Shown: piece by piece, positions 18,439 through 27,048 of the stretch
Layout: the number at the start of each line of letters is the position of its first letter
Position numbering within the stretch: the stretch's first letter is position 1
Assembly: GCF_021596505.1 (NCBI RefSeq)
Contig: NZ_PJIZ01000008.1
Span: 46,361 to 110,360, forward strand
Length of the DNA: 64,000 nucleotides
DNA from: Nostoc sp. CMAA1605
GTDB lineage: Bacteria; Cyanobacteriota; Cyanobacteriia; Cyanobacteriales; Nostocaceae
Direction: 5' to 3'
The notes under the pieces: generated by a model
Database searches by the model: none
Told to the model about the DNA's origin: nothing
What the model saw: the letters and a program-made list of their open reading frames with translations, nothing else
Made by a program: the position numbers and the translations under genes

Positions 18439-18475
18439 AAAAGAAGTCTTAGTTATCTTGACTAAGACTTCTTTG
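18439..18475. terminator. Terminator after the Hlip unit
   Basis: AAGAAGTCTTAGT (18441-18453) pairs perfectly with ACTAAGACTTCTT (18461-18473), with a 7-base loop. It lies between convergent genes and may work in both directions. Confidence 0.7.
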
Positions 18476-18513
18476 TGTCATGATTTGTCAAAAATATATA
18501 TTTTCTAGCATTG

Positions 18514-18912
18514 CTATGGTAATTTATAGCTAGCAACGCGTATATTCAATTCGCCGCTTTGTGGATTTTGGCTAAATACAAACGCCCCTTCTTCCTTTTC
18601 TCCTCCAGATAGAAAATCAATTTGTTGTTCTCCTGTTTCTTCTACCTGGCTGCTAACTTTTAACGTGGCGATAATTTGTACTGATTCAGCCGTTTCTCCG
18701 CCGGAGTTGACAACTTCAAAGGGAACATAAAATTGACCGTTTACCTTTCTAATAGTTTGCTTCTTATTGACGGAAATGATTGGTGGTTGATTTTTTTCAT
18801 TAATCCAGATATATCCTACTAGACTAATAATAATTGCCAGGATAAATAAGGAGATGCTCAAAGTTATCCACTCGGCTGGAGTGCGTTCTACTTTTGATTC
18901 TGATTGACTCAT
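18514..18912 (-). CDS. TIGR02588 family protein
   Basis: 132 residues from ATG 18912. One N-terminal membrane helix (WITLSISLFILAIIISLVGYIWI) is followed by an outward beta-sandwich-like domain (RKVNGQFYVPFEVVNSGGETAESVQIIATL). It matches the TIGR02588 family, which is regularly encoded beside TIGR02587 membrane proteins. The start overlaps the stop of the upstream gene by 4 bases (ATGA type), showing translational coupling. Function is unknown. Confidence 0.82.
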   Translation of the reverse strand: MSQSESKVERTPAEWITLSISLFILAIIISLVGYIWINEKNQPPIISVNKKQTIRKVNGQFYVPFEVVNSGGETAESVQIIATLKVSSQVEETGEQQIDFLSGGEKEEGAFVFSQNPQSGELNIRVASYKLP

Positions 18913-19775
18913 ATGGCTAACCTACCTGCTGCGCCGCCAATAGTTGCAGGTAATCCTAAAATTAAAGTATTTTCTAACCACATACTCCAAGGATTGGAGA
19001 AGCTTAATTTATGAAAAAACCACAGCATAAAAGCACTGGCTATTAACGAAACTAAATAAGAAATAACTGTTTCACTTAATGGTCTTTGAAAAATACCTTT
19101 TTGCTGTTTCCGCTTTTGCTGATCAGAAAAACCCGCTTGAAAAACAATTGCATAAGAAATCACTAAAGATGCTGCCATAATTGCCAAAAGCCAGGGTGCT
19201 GAAACCGCAGCTACAATCATGGTAACTTCATCTGTAGGAGCAATATTAAATGCAATGACGGTTGCACCAATCAGAGTAGCACCTAAGTCTGCAAAAGTAG
19301 CGTTCAAATTACTCGGTTTCTGGTGATTGTTGTGACTGGATTCTTGATTATTATTACTTTCACCTAAAAATTGGTTAGCTAGTGCTACACCAAAAGTAAA
19401 AGGAACACTTTCAAAAATAATTTTGCCAATCGCTTCCTTTAGGGAGGTTGCAATTGTTATCTCTCGTAATAATATCAACATCAATGCAGAACAAATGATG
19501 CCAATAGCTATGGCTTCTATTGTATCTGTGATGGATTCATAAGGTCGTTTACGACGTTGAATTTTCCGAAATCCTTCTGTTTTATTGAGTAGAAACACTA
19601 CAACAAACATTAAAGCGATCGCACTCATCATCAGTTGTGCTTTGACGAGCGATCCTACCCACCAAACTTCCATAGTATATAACAAGGGGATGCCAAATAA
19701 AAAACCTCCACAAGCACCCCGAACAATATCATTTAGCTCACTTTTAAAGCTATTGTGCTTATGCTTGACTGCCAA
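18909..19775 (-). CDS. TIGR02587 family integral membrane protein
   Basis: 288 residues from ATG 19775. About seven or eight hydrophobic helices are visible (ACGGFLFGIPLLYTM; LMMSAIALMFVVVFLL; IAIGIICSALMLILL; LGATLIGATVIAFNIAPT; APWLLAIMAASLVISYAIVF; SYLVSLIASAFMLWFF). It fits TIGR02587, a family of putative multi-span proteins, and is coupled to the TIGR02588 gene downstream. The pair is conserved in cyanobacteria and some proteobacteria, but no biochemical role is known to me. A soluble Asn/His/Gln-rich loop (SNNNQESSHNNHQKP) lies mid-protein. Confidence 0.83.
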   Translation of the reverse strand: MAVKHKHNSFKSELNDIVRGACGGFLFGIPLLYTMEVWWVGSLVKAQLMMSAIALMFVVVFLLNKTEGFRKIQRRKRPYESITDTIEAIAIGIICSALMLILLREITIATSLKEAIGKIIFESVPFTFGVALANQFLGESNNNQESSHNNHQKPSNLNATFADLGATLIGATVIAFNIAPTDEVTMIVAAVSAPWLLAIMAASLVISYAIVFQAGFSDQQKRKQQKGIFQRPLSETVISYLVSLIASAFMLWFFHKLSFSNPWSMWLENTLILGLPATIGGAAGRLAI

Positions 19776-20207
19776 TCTTACTATTTCCTTTGCCTAACCC
19801 ATGATGATTAAGCTCTGATATTTTTATTTTTTATTCATCTCTCTAGAGTAATTAAATTATGAGATAGATAATCTATCTAGAGACAGTTATCAATTAAACA
19901 GTTAAGTATGTGACTGAATGACCACAAACTAAGAAAGTAAAATTGCTGACACATCATTGTCATAGTAATGTCATATGCAAGTTATTAAAAATCTAAAATT
20001 TATCAAAAAATTAGCTATTTTCTGTCTTTAGTCAGACTTAAAACCACTGATTTTTATTTATTCTACGTAAATAACGGCACGATTGAATACACATATAGAA
20101 CACAGATAAATTGCTTTATCTGTGTTTATTTAAGTTTTTACGTGTCTAAAATCTAGGTTGGCAGCTTACGCTACCCTAGAAAGCAAAATTATCATTTAGA
20201 GGTTACT
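19776..20207. other. Divergent intergenic region upstream of susA
   Basis: About 430 AT-rich bp between the divergent TIGR02587 gene and susA. No coding frame is credible. The only strong structure is the hairpin at 20099-20126. I found no clear NtcA site (GTA-N8-TAC). Confidence 0.5.
20099..20126 (+). terminator. Terminator-like hairpin in the susA leader
   Basis: AACACAGATAAA (20099-20110) pairs perfectly with TTTATCTGTGTT (20115-20126) around a 4-base loop. TATTTAAGTTTTTA follows. It lies about 80 bp before the susA ATG and after no coding gene on this strand. It could be a leader attenuator or the end of a short RNA. Confidence 0.5.
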
Positions 20208-22628
20208 ATGTCAGAATTGATTCAGGCAATACTGGATAGTGAAGAAAAAAGTGATTTACGTTGCTTTGTGAGTCAATTACGCCAAAAGGAACAGAATTAT
20301 TTACTGCGTAATGACATCTTGAATGAGTATCAAGAATACTGCAATAAATTCGACAAACCAGAGACGTTTTATACTTCTTCTCATTTGGGTAAATTAATTT
20401 ACTATACCCAAGAGATTATTCAAGAAGATTCAAATTTGTGTTTTATTATTCGTGCCAAAATTGCGAGTCAACAAGTGTATCGACTCACAGCAGACTTAGA
20501 TGTAGAAGCAATGACAGTACAGGATTTATTAGATTTGCGCGATCGCTTCGTCAATAAGTTTCATCCCCAAGATGGTGATCTGCTAGAGTTAGACTTTGGC
20601 CCTTTTTACGACTACACTCCAGTCATCCGCGACCCAAAAAATATCGGTAAGGGTGTACAGTTCCTCAACCGCTACCTCTCCAGCAAACTATTTCAAGATG
20701 CTAGACAATGGCTAGAAAGTCTATTTAACTTCCTACGCCTACATCATTACAACGGTGTCCAACTATTAATCAACGATCGCATTCAATCACAACAACAACT
20801 CTCACAGCAAGTTAAAAAAGCCATCAACTTTGTCAATAACCGACCCAACGATGAACCCTATGAACGTTTCCGTCTGGAATTGCAAACTATGGGTTTTGAA
20901 CCAGGTTGGGGTAACACAGTTTCCCGTGTGCGAGACACCTTAGAAATTCTGGATGAATTAATCGACTCACCAGACCCCCATACCCTAGAGGCGTTCATCT
21001 CTCGCGTCCCGATGATTTTTAGAATCGTCTTAGTGTCAGCACATGGTTGGTTTGGACAGGAGGGGGTTTTAGGTCGTCCTGACACCGGTGGTCAGGTGGT
21101 GTATGTCCTCGACCAAGCCAAGAATTTAGAAAAGCAACTGCAAGAAGATGCTATTCTCGCCGGTTTAGAGAGGTTAAATGTCCAGCCAAAAGTGATCATT
21201 CTGACGCGTCTGATTCCCAACAGTGATGGGACTCTTTGTAACCAACGCCTCGAAAAAGTCCACGGAACAGAAAACGCCTGGATTTTGCGTGTCCCTTTGC
21301 GGGAATTTAACCCCAACATGACGCAAAACTGGATTTCCCGATTTGAGTTTTGGCCTTATTTAGAAACCTTCGCCATTGATGCGGAACGGGAACTACTAGC
21401 AGAATTCCACGGGACACCAGATTTAATTGTGGGTAACTATACCGACGGGAATTTAGTAGCGTTTTTGTTAGCGCGACGGATGAAAGTCACCCAATGTAAT
21501 ATCGCCCATGCTTTAGAAAAATCCAAATACTTGTTTAGTAACTTGTATTGGCAAGATTTGGAAGATAAATATCATTTTTCTTTGCAATTTACTGCTGATT
21601 TAATTGCGATGAATGCAGCTAACTTCATCATCAGCAGTACCTACCAAGAAATCGTCGGGACAGGAGATAGCATCGGACAGTACGAATCTTACAAATGTTT
21701 CACCATGCCAGAGTTGTATCATGTGGTGAATGGGATTGAATTATTTAGTCCCAAGTTTAATGTTGTACCTCCTGGGGTGAACGAAAACGCTTATTTTCCC
21801 TATACACGCTATGAAGATAGGGTAGAAAGCGATCGCGATCGCCTCGCCGAAATGCTATTTACTTTAGAAGACCCTAGCCAAATCTTCGGTAAACTTGATG
21901 ACCCCCACAAGCGTCCGATTTTCTCAATGGCGCGTCTCGACCGCATTAAGAACCTGACCGGTTTAGCCGAGTGTTTTGGACGTAGCAAAGAATTACAAGC
22001 ACATTGCAACTTAATTTTAATTGCTGGTAAGTTGCGGGTAGAAGAATCAGACGACAATGAAGAACGGGACGAAATCGTCAAACTCTATCATATTATTGAC
22101 GAATACAATCTGCACGGCAAAATTCGCTGGTTAGGGGTGCGCCTCTCAAAAAATGACTCTGGAGAAGTGTATCGCGTCATTGCAGATCATCAAGGAATCT
22201 TTGTCCAACCAGCATTATTTGAAGCGTTTGGTTTAACAATTCTCGAAGCAATGATTTCTGGACTACCAACTTTTGCGACTCAATTTGGAGGGCCATTAGA
22301 AATCATTCAAAATCAAGTTAATGGTTTTTATATTAACCCCACCCATATCGAAGAAACAGCCGATAAAATTCTCGAATTTGTCACTAAATGTGCAGAGAAT
22401 CCCCAATATTGGAATGCAGTTTCTCAAAAAGCCATTGACAGAGTATACAGCACATACACTTGGAAAATTCACACCACCAAACTATTAACTTTAGCCAGAA
22501 TTTATGGTTTCTGGAACTTTACATCCAAAGAAAACCGAGAGGATTTGTTGCGCTATCTGGAGGCGTTGTTCTATTTAATTTATAAACCAAGAGCGCAACA
22601 ACTTTTAGCACAGCATCAATATCGATAA
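20208..22628 (+). CDS. susA: Sucrose synthase
   Basis: 806 residues, the size of cyanobacterial and plant sucrose synthases. It reversibly converts sucrose plus (U/A)DP into fructose and NDP-glucose; in Nostocales it mainly cleaves sucrose in the cytosol. The N-terminal regulatory part (about 1-270) is followed by a GT4 glycosyltransferase core: VSAHGWFGQEGVLGRPDTGGQVVYVLDQ, the nucleotide-sugar region SMARLDRIKNLTGL, and FVQPALFEAFGLTILEAM with the GT4 E-x7-E. ATG 20208 follows TTAGAGG. A 12-bp hairpin in its leader and a strong shared terminator after it bound the transcript. It is monocistronic. Confidence 0.96.
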   Translation: MSELIQAILDSEEKSDLRCFVSQLRQKEQNYLLRNDILNEYQEYCNKFDKPETFYTSSHLGKLIYYTQEIIQEDSNLCFIIRAKIASQQVYRLTADLDVEAMTVQDLLDLRDRFVNKFHPQDGDLLELDFGPFYDYTPVIRDPKNIGKGVQFLNRYLSSKLFQDARQWLESLFNFLRLHHYNGVQLLINDRIQSQQQLSQQVKKAINFVNNRPNDEPYERFRLELQTMGFEPGWGNTVSRVRDTLEILDELIDSPDPHTLEAFISRVPMIFRIVLVSAHGWFGQEGVLGRPDTGGQVVYVLDQAKNLEKQLQEDAILAGLERLNVQPKVIILTRLIPNSDGTLCNQRLEKVHGTENAWILRVPLREFNPNMTQNWISRFEFWPYLETFAIDAERELLAEFHGTPDLIVGNYTDGNLVAFLLARRMKVTQCNIAHALEKSKYLFSNLYWQDLEDKYHFSLQFTADLIAMNAANFIISSTYQEIVGTGDSIGQYESYKCFTMPELYHVVNGIELFSPKFNVVPPGVNENAYFPYTRYEDRVESDRDRLAEMLFTLEDPSQIFGKLDDPHKRPIFSMARLDRIKNLTGLAECFGRSKELQAHCNLILIAGKLRVEESDDNEERDEIVKLYHIIDEYNLHGKIRWLGVRLSKNDSGEVYRVIADHQGIFVQPALFEAFGLTILEAMISGLPTFATQFGGPLEIIQNQVNGFYINPTHIEETADKILEFVTKCAENPQYWNAVSQKAIDRVYSTYTWKIHTTKLLTLARIYGFWNFTSKENREDLLRYLEALFYLIYKPRAQQLLAQHQYR

Positions 22629-22636
22629 TTATTAAT

Positions 22637-22663
22637 TTAGTAATGGGTATAACCCATTACTAA
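22637..22663. terminator. Shared terminator of susA and the convergent gene
   Basis: TTAGTAATGGGT (22637-22648) and ACCCATTACTAA (22652-22663) form a perfect 12-bp stem with a 3-base loop. It fits exactly between the two convergent stop codons (22628 and 22664). Confidence 0.75.
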
Positions 22664-23266
22664 TTATCTGGAATATGCAGTTAATGAATACCAAGTTCTC
22701 GGCCCTACTACGCCATCCGCTTGCAGATTTCGCCGCACTTGAAAGGCTTTAACTGCACTTTCTGTAAATGCTCCATATACCCCATCAATGGGGACACGAT
22801 AGCCATTTGCTACCAATAATCTTTGTAAGACTCTAACAGCACTACCTGAATGACCAAAACGTAAATTTGGTACATTACGAACAGACCTAGAAGTGCGTCT
22901 AGCAATCAAAATTTTACTTGGTGTTTGTTGTGCAATAAGCATGGGTTGACGTGGCGATTTGAGCCGCACAGCCTGAAAATTTTGAAATTCATCTACACTG
23001 TAAACATCCTTTTTTACAGGTGTTTGTCTACTTAGTGTATGTGAATTTTCGGTGTTGAAAGCTAATTCAATACTTGGGGAACTGTCACTTAGCAGCACGA
23101 ATTCAGGCGGCGTGGTTTTTGCAGATGACACTAACTGATCTGATTCAATAGATGTAGCTTTTTTCACGCCATTGTCGAGCTGAATTACAGGCTGCTTGGG
23201 TACAATCGACGGAGATGTTTGCTGGATTGCTAATACACCCGTCATCAGCAGGACAATATCATTCAT
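22664..23266 (-). CDS. Peptidoglycan-binding domain protein, probably exported
   Basis: 200 residues from ATG 23266 (MNDIVLLMTGVLAIQQTS), where the short hydrophobic segment lies at the N-terminus; the frame stays open to an ATG at 23380, which would add 38 unlikely residues. The middle is low-complexity. The last 65 residues are a PG_binding_1 domain: LRFGHSGSAVRVLQRLLVANGYRVPIDGVYGAFTESAVKAFQ and ADGVVGPRTWYSL. Such domains bind cell-wall peptidoglycan. No enzymatic domain is attached, so it may be a wall-binding structural or regulatory protein. Confidence 0.85.
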   Translation of the reverse strand: MNDIVLLMTGVLAIQQTSPSIVPKQPVIQLDNGVKKATSIESDQLVSSAKTTPPEFVLLSDSSPSIELAFNTENSHTLSRQTPVKKDVYSVDEFQNFQAVRLKSPRQPMLIAQQTPSKILIARRTSRSVRNVPNLRFGHSGSAVRVLQRLLVANGYRVPIDGVYGAFTESAVKAFQVRRNLQADGVVGPRTWYSLTAYSR

Positions 23267-23681
23267 GTTATTTGATATCACTATCACCCATAATTCCTTT
23301 GACAGAAGAAAATCATCTATTCCGGAATAGTGATTACTGAAATTTCTGGAGTCAAATTTTGAGCAATTGCTAAAAATCAATAAATCATCAATAAAGCATG
23401 AAACATTTTCATCCCATCAGTTTTGGATGTTCCAACTTTTAGATGTAGCAGTATTTAAATTGTGATTAGTGATTTTTTTATCATGCAAATCACAATTTTA
23501 GTCATTGAATCAACTGTAAAATTACCTCAATGGAAAATTTTCTATATAGTCAACTTGATCAAGAATAATAAACTCTATATATCAAGGAAATTATTCCACC
23601 TTAAGCAGTATATATATATGTATATTTTTTGGTTGGAGTATAATATAATAATGTGGCTCGCTGGATAAATCCTAATAATAA

Positions 23682-23711
23682 TGGAAGCAGATAGGTTAAA
23701 CTCTGCTTCCA
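23682..23711 (-). terminator. Terminator of the 38-residue membrane peptide gene
   Basis: TGGAAGCAGA (23682-23691) pairs with TCTGCTTCCA (23702-23711). On the minus strand the stem is followed by TTATTATTAGG. It starts about 30 bp after the stop of the small gene at 23742-23858. 23267-23681 otherwise shows no gene. Confidence 0.55.
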
Positions 23712-23741
23712 AGCATTTTGATTGAACTCACAGCCAAATTT

Positions 23742-23858
23742 TTAAAATAGTCCTAGTAGAAAAATCATCGTCAAACCACAGAAAGCTAATAAGGTAATAA
23801 TCAAAATATTGCCTATACTGTGGTCAGTAGTGGTGATTTTGTGGGTATGTTCAGACAT
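23742..23858 (-). CDS. 38-residue single-span membrane peptide
   Basis: ATG 23858 opens MSEHTHKITTTDHSIGNILI, then a hydrophobic helix (NILIITLLAFCGLTMIFLLG), ending at TAA 23742-23744. In-frame ATGs at 23864 and 23873 could extend it by two or five residues. The composition is typical of small thylakoid or plasma-membrane subunits: a polar, His-containing N-terminus and one transmembrane span. I do not recognise it as a known Psb, Psa, Pet or Ndh small subunit. A hairpin with a T-rich tail just downstream supports an expressed gene. Confidence 0.6.
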   Translation of the reverse strand: MSEHTHKITTTDHSIGNILIITLLAFCGLTMIFLLGLF

Positions 23859-24055
23859 ACGCATCGACCCCATTTTTATGACAATGTGTCATCAACACTT
23901 TGATAACTGTGTTGATGTAACTTTAATCTACCATTGACAATCGGTGGCTGTAGTCTGATGTACAAAAGCGATCGCAAATTGTAATCTCTGGAAAAACAGC
24001 GTAGAAATCCTTCGCGTTCTAGGCACAGAAGAGTTAGCATAGAACTTGTGCTTTG

Positions 24056-26260
24056 ATGATCTCAGTATCAATACCCACAGAGAACGCAGTTAGACAAGCG
24101 ATCGCTATGCTTCAGTATCCCAATCTCGAACAAGCGTTAAAATATCACTTCGGTTATGATAACTTTCGTCCAGGACAACGGCAAATTATCCAAGACGCGC
24201 TGCAAAATCGGGATTTATTGATAGTAATGCCTACGGGTGGGGGAAAATCTTTGTGTTTTCAGTTACCTGCACTGATGAAAACAGGACTGACTGTGGTGGT
24301 ATCACCGTTAATTGCTTTGATGCAAGACCAAGTAGAAGCACTGCGAAATAATAATATCTCGGCTACCTTCCTCAATAGTAGTTTGAATCCCTATCAAGTG
24401 CGATCGCGGGAAGAAGCCATTGTCAATGGTAAGGTAAAATTACTCTACGTCGCCCCAGAAAAGCTGCTGAGTGAAAGATTTCTCCCATTTCTGGATTTAG
24501 TTCATGAAAAGATTGGCATATCGATATTTGCAATCGATGAAGCACATTGTGTTTCGGAATGGGGACATGATTTTCGTCCAGAATATCGTCAGTTAAAGTT
24601 ACTGCGGAAGCGTTACGCCAATGTTCCGATGCTGGCGTTGACAGCCACCGCCACAGACCGCGTCCGGTCTGATATTATTCAACAATTAGGCTTAAAACAA
24701 CCTAGTATTCATCTTGCTAGCTTTAATCGGCAAAATTTATATTACGAAGTTCGCGCCAAAAGTAAGCAAGCTTACGCTGAATTATTAGAATTAATTCGTG
24801 ACACGGAAGGCTCAGTCATTGTTTATTGTTTAACACGTAAAAAGGTCGAAGAACTCACTTTTAAACTGCAAAACGATAAAGTTTCCGTCTTACCTTATCA
24901 TGCCGGCTTACCTGACGATGAACGGAGTAGAAATCAAACACGATTTATTCGGGATGATGTGCGGGTGATGGTGGCAACTATCGCCTTTGGGATGGGAATT
25001 AATAAACCTGATGTGCGGTTAGTAGTTCACTTTGATATTCCCCGAAATTTAGAGAGTTACTATCAAGAATCAGGTAGGGCGGGAAGAGACGGCGAACCAT
25101 CGCGGTGTACAATCTTTTTTAGTTTTGCTGATATTAAAACCATTGAATGGAGTATTGACCAAAAAACCGAACCCCAGGAACAATTGATTGCCAGACAACA
25201 ACTCCGGCAGATGATCGACTATGCTGAAGGGACAGATTGTCGGCGGACAATTCAACTAGGTTATTTTGGTGAACGCTTTGCAGGTAATTGTGCTAATTGT
25301 GATAATTGTCGCCATCCCAAACCTTTAGAAGATTGGACAATTGAAGCCATGAAGTTTTTATCTTGTGTGGCGCGATGTAAAGAAAGATTTGGGATGTTAC
25401 ACATTATTGATGTGTTGCGTGGGGCAAAAAAAGAGAAGATTATTCAATATGAACATGATAAACTTTCTACCTACGGTATAGGTAAAGATAGAACCGCAGA
25501 TGAATGGCGAATGTTGGGAAGATCGCTTTTACATCAAGGTTTATTAGAACAGACTACCGATGGTTATTCTGTACTGAAATTAAATGCGTTAAGTTGGGAA
25601 GTGATGCGCCGTCAACGCCAAGTTTTCTTATCTGTTCCTGTAGCGCAAAAAGTGCGGTTAGTCCCCGATAATCCTAAAGCTGAGATTGCAGAAGCATTAT
25701 TACAGAGATTGCGATCGCTGCGTAAACAATTAGCCGATGAACAGTCTGTACCACCTTATGTAGTTTTTCACGATTCTACTTTGAAATTAATGGCACAGGT
25801 ACAGCCGAAAAACTTAACGGAATTCGGTAAACTTTCTGGGGTAGGTAGTCATAAACTCGCCCAATATGGAGAAAAGTTTCTCTCAGAAATTCGCGCCTAT
25901 ATTCAAGAAGAAAATTCGACCACTAAGACTAATGGATATACACCATCACTCAGCTTAGTCTCTGGGACTGAATTACAGACATTACAGTTACATCAACAAG
26001 GCTTAAATATTGCTCAAATTGCTCAAAAACGTAATTTAAGCCCGGCTACTATTGCTAGTCATTTAGAAAAACTCATCGAAAAAAATCAGCCTGTAGACTT
26101 AAATCAATTAGTCCCTTTAGAACATCAACAAAAAATTTGGCAAGTTTTAGAAGTGCTGGGTGATATTCCCTTAACGCCAATTAAAGAACAGTTAGGCGGT
26201 AGTTATACCTTTGATGAGATTCGCCTAGTGCGGGAAAAATGGCGACGACAACGGAAGTAG
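24056..26260 (+). CDS. recQ: ATP-dependent DNA helicase RecQ
   Basis: 734 residues from ATG 24056; an internal ATG at 24107 (MLQYPNLEQALKYHFGY) is an equally plausible start close to the usual family N-terminus. RecQ unwinds DNA 3' to 5' in recombination and replication repair. It has Walker A MPTGGGKS, DEAH box AIDEAHCVSEWGHDFRPEY, helicase motif VI ESGRAGRDGEPSRC, a zinc-binding Cys cluster (CRRTIQLGYFGE...NCANCDNC), a winged-helix RQC region, and an HRDC-like segment (FGKLSGVGSHKLAQYGEKFL). A C-terminal helix-turn-helix-like extension (HQQGLNIAQIAQKRNLSPATI) is also found in other long RecQs. Not in an operon. Confidence 0.95.
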   Translation: MISVSIPTENAVRQAIAMLQYPNLEQALKYHFGYDNFRPGQRQIIQDALQNRDLLIVMPTGGGKSLCFQLPALMKTGLTVVVSPLIALMQDQVEALRNNNISATFLNSSLNPYQVRSREEAIVNGKVKLLYVAPEKLLSERFLPFLDLVHEKIGISIFAIDEAHCVSEWGHDFRPEYRQLKLLRKRYANVPMLALTATATDRVRSDIIQQLGLKQPSIHLASFNRQNLYYEVRAKSKQAYAELLELIRDTEGSVIVYCLTRKKVEELTFKLQNDKVSVLPYHAGLPDDERSRNQTRFIRDDVRVMVATIAFGMGINKPDVRLVVHFDIPRNLESYYQESGRAGRDGEPSRCTIFFSFADIKTIEWSIDQKTEPQEQLIARQQLRQMIDYAEGTDCRRTIQLGYFGERFAGNCANCDNCRHPKPLEDWTIEAMKFLSCVARCKERFGMLHIIDVLRGAKKEKIIQYEHDKLSTYGIGKDRTADEWRMLGRSLLHQGLLEQTTDGYSVLKLNALSWEVMRRQRQVFLSVPVAQKVRLVPDNPKAEIAEALLQRLRSLRKQLADEQSVPPYVVFHDSTLKLMAQVQPKNLTEFGKLSGVGSHKLAQYGEKFLSEIRAYIQEENSTTKTNGYTPSLSLVSGTELQTLQLHQQGLNIAQIAQKRNLSPATIASHLEKLIEKNQPVDLNQLVPLEHQQKIWQVLEVLGDIPLTPIKEQLGGSYTFDEIRLVREKWRRQRK

Positions 26261-26398
26261 TTTAAGGGGATTGGGGACTGGGGATTAATTTAGCGATCGC
26301 ATCTATGAAAACTACTATTGTAGAGAAGTTGTTTGTTTGTAGCTTTTTTTGGTGATTTGCAATTGTTAATTTTTGAGGTGCGATCGCTGGCTGCTATT

Positions 26399-26578
26399 CT
26401 AAGAAGCTATGTCTACATAACTGGGAATACTAGAAGCAGTATCTTGTAGTTCTGTGGCAGATTTTGATGTACTGGGCTTCTGATTTTTTGTAGCTAAAAC
26501 TACAGACAGGAGTTTTGGCAACGTCAGACACACAACTGTATTTACTAGAGTCAAGAGGACACCATCAATTGAACTCAT
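26399..26578 (-). CDS. 59-residue small protein with N-terminal hydrophobic segment
   Basis: ATG 26578 is preceded by GAGGGG at suitable spacing (GAGGGGTAAATCTATG). The product begins MSSIDGVLLTLVNTVVCLTL, one likely membrane span, then a polar Ser/Thr/Lys tail (KNQKPSTSKSATELQDTASS) and ends SYVDIAS at TAG 26399. I do not recognise the family. The good ribosome-binding site and clean amphipathic layout argue for a real gene. It converges on recQ. Confidence 0.55.
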   Translation of the reverse strand: MSSIDGVLLTLVNTVVCLTLPKLLSVVLATKNQKPSTSKSATELQDTASSIPSYVDIAS

Positions 26579-27048
26579 AGATTTACCCCTCTTTACAAAT
26601 TTTTTGTCTAATTCTCATCATAGTGTGAATTGCCAGTTGCATCATTGATTACACATTTTGATTTTCTTCTGATATCTATAAGTTTCTTCTATATATATTT
26701 TTGTGAAGCGCACTTCCAAATTCAAAGTTAGTAGTCAGGACTTTAGTCAGATAAAAAATCAGCAATTATTCTGAACAAAGGATCAGGGAATCAAAAAACT
26801 GCCTTCATAAGCTAATCATCATTCATTTTTCCAGACTGATTCGTTTGTAGTAAGGGCTTTAGCCCTGGCTTTACGCAACTTAAATGCTGATTAGCTTACC
26901 ATACTGATATATAGGAATCCGCTTTGATTATTGAAATGATTTGCGTAGGAAGGGAACAGGGAACAGGGAACAGGAAAAGAAGTAACAGGGGTGTACCGAG
27001 TTTTTTCAGAAATCAAATATGAGTCCTATAGCAGTGTGACATCTAATT
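26579..27048. other. 470-bp gap with dispersed repeat fragments
   Basis: No credible gene. It contains fragments of the GTAGTCAGGACTTTAGTC family (near 26731), a related hairpin GTAAGGGCTTTAGCCCT (near 26850) and tandem GGGAACA units at 26951-26976. Confidence 0.5.
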
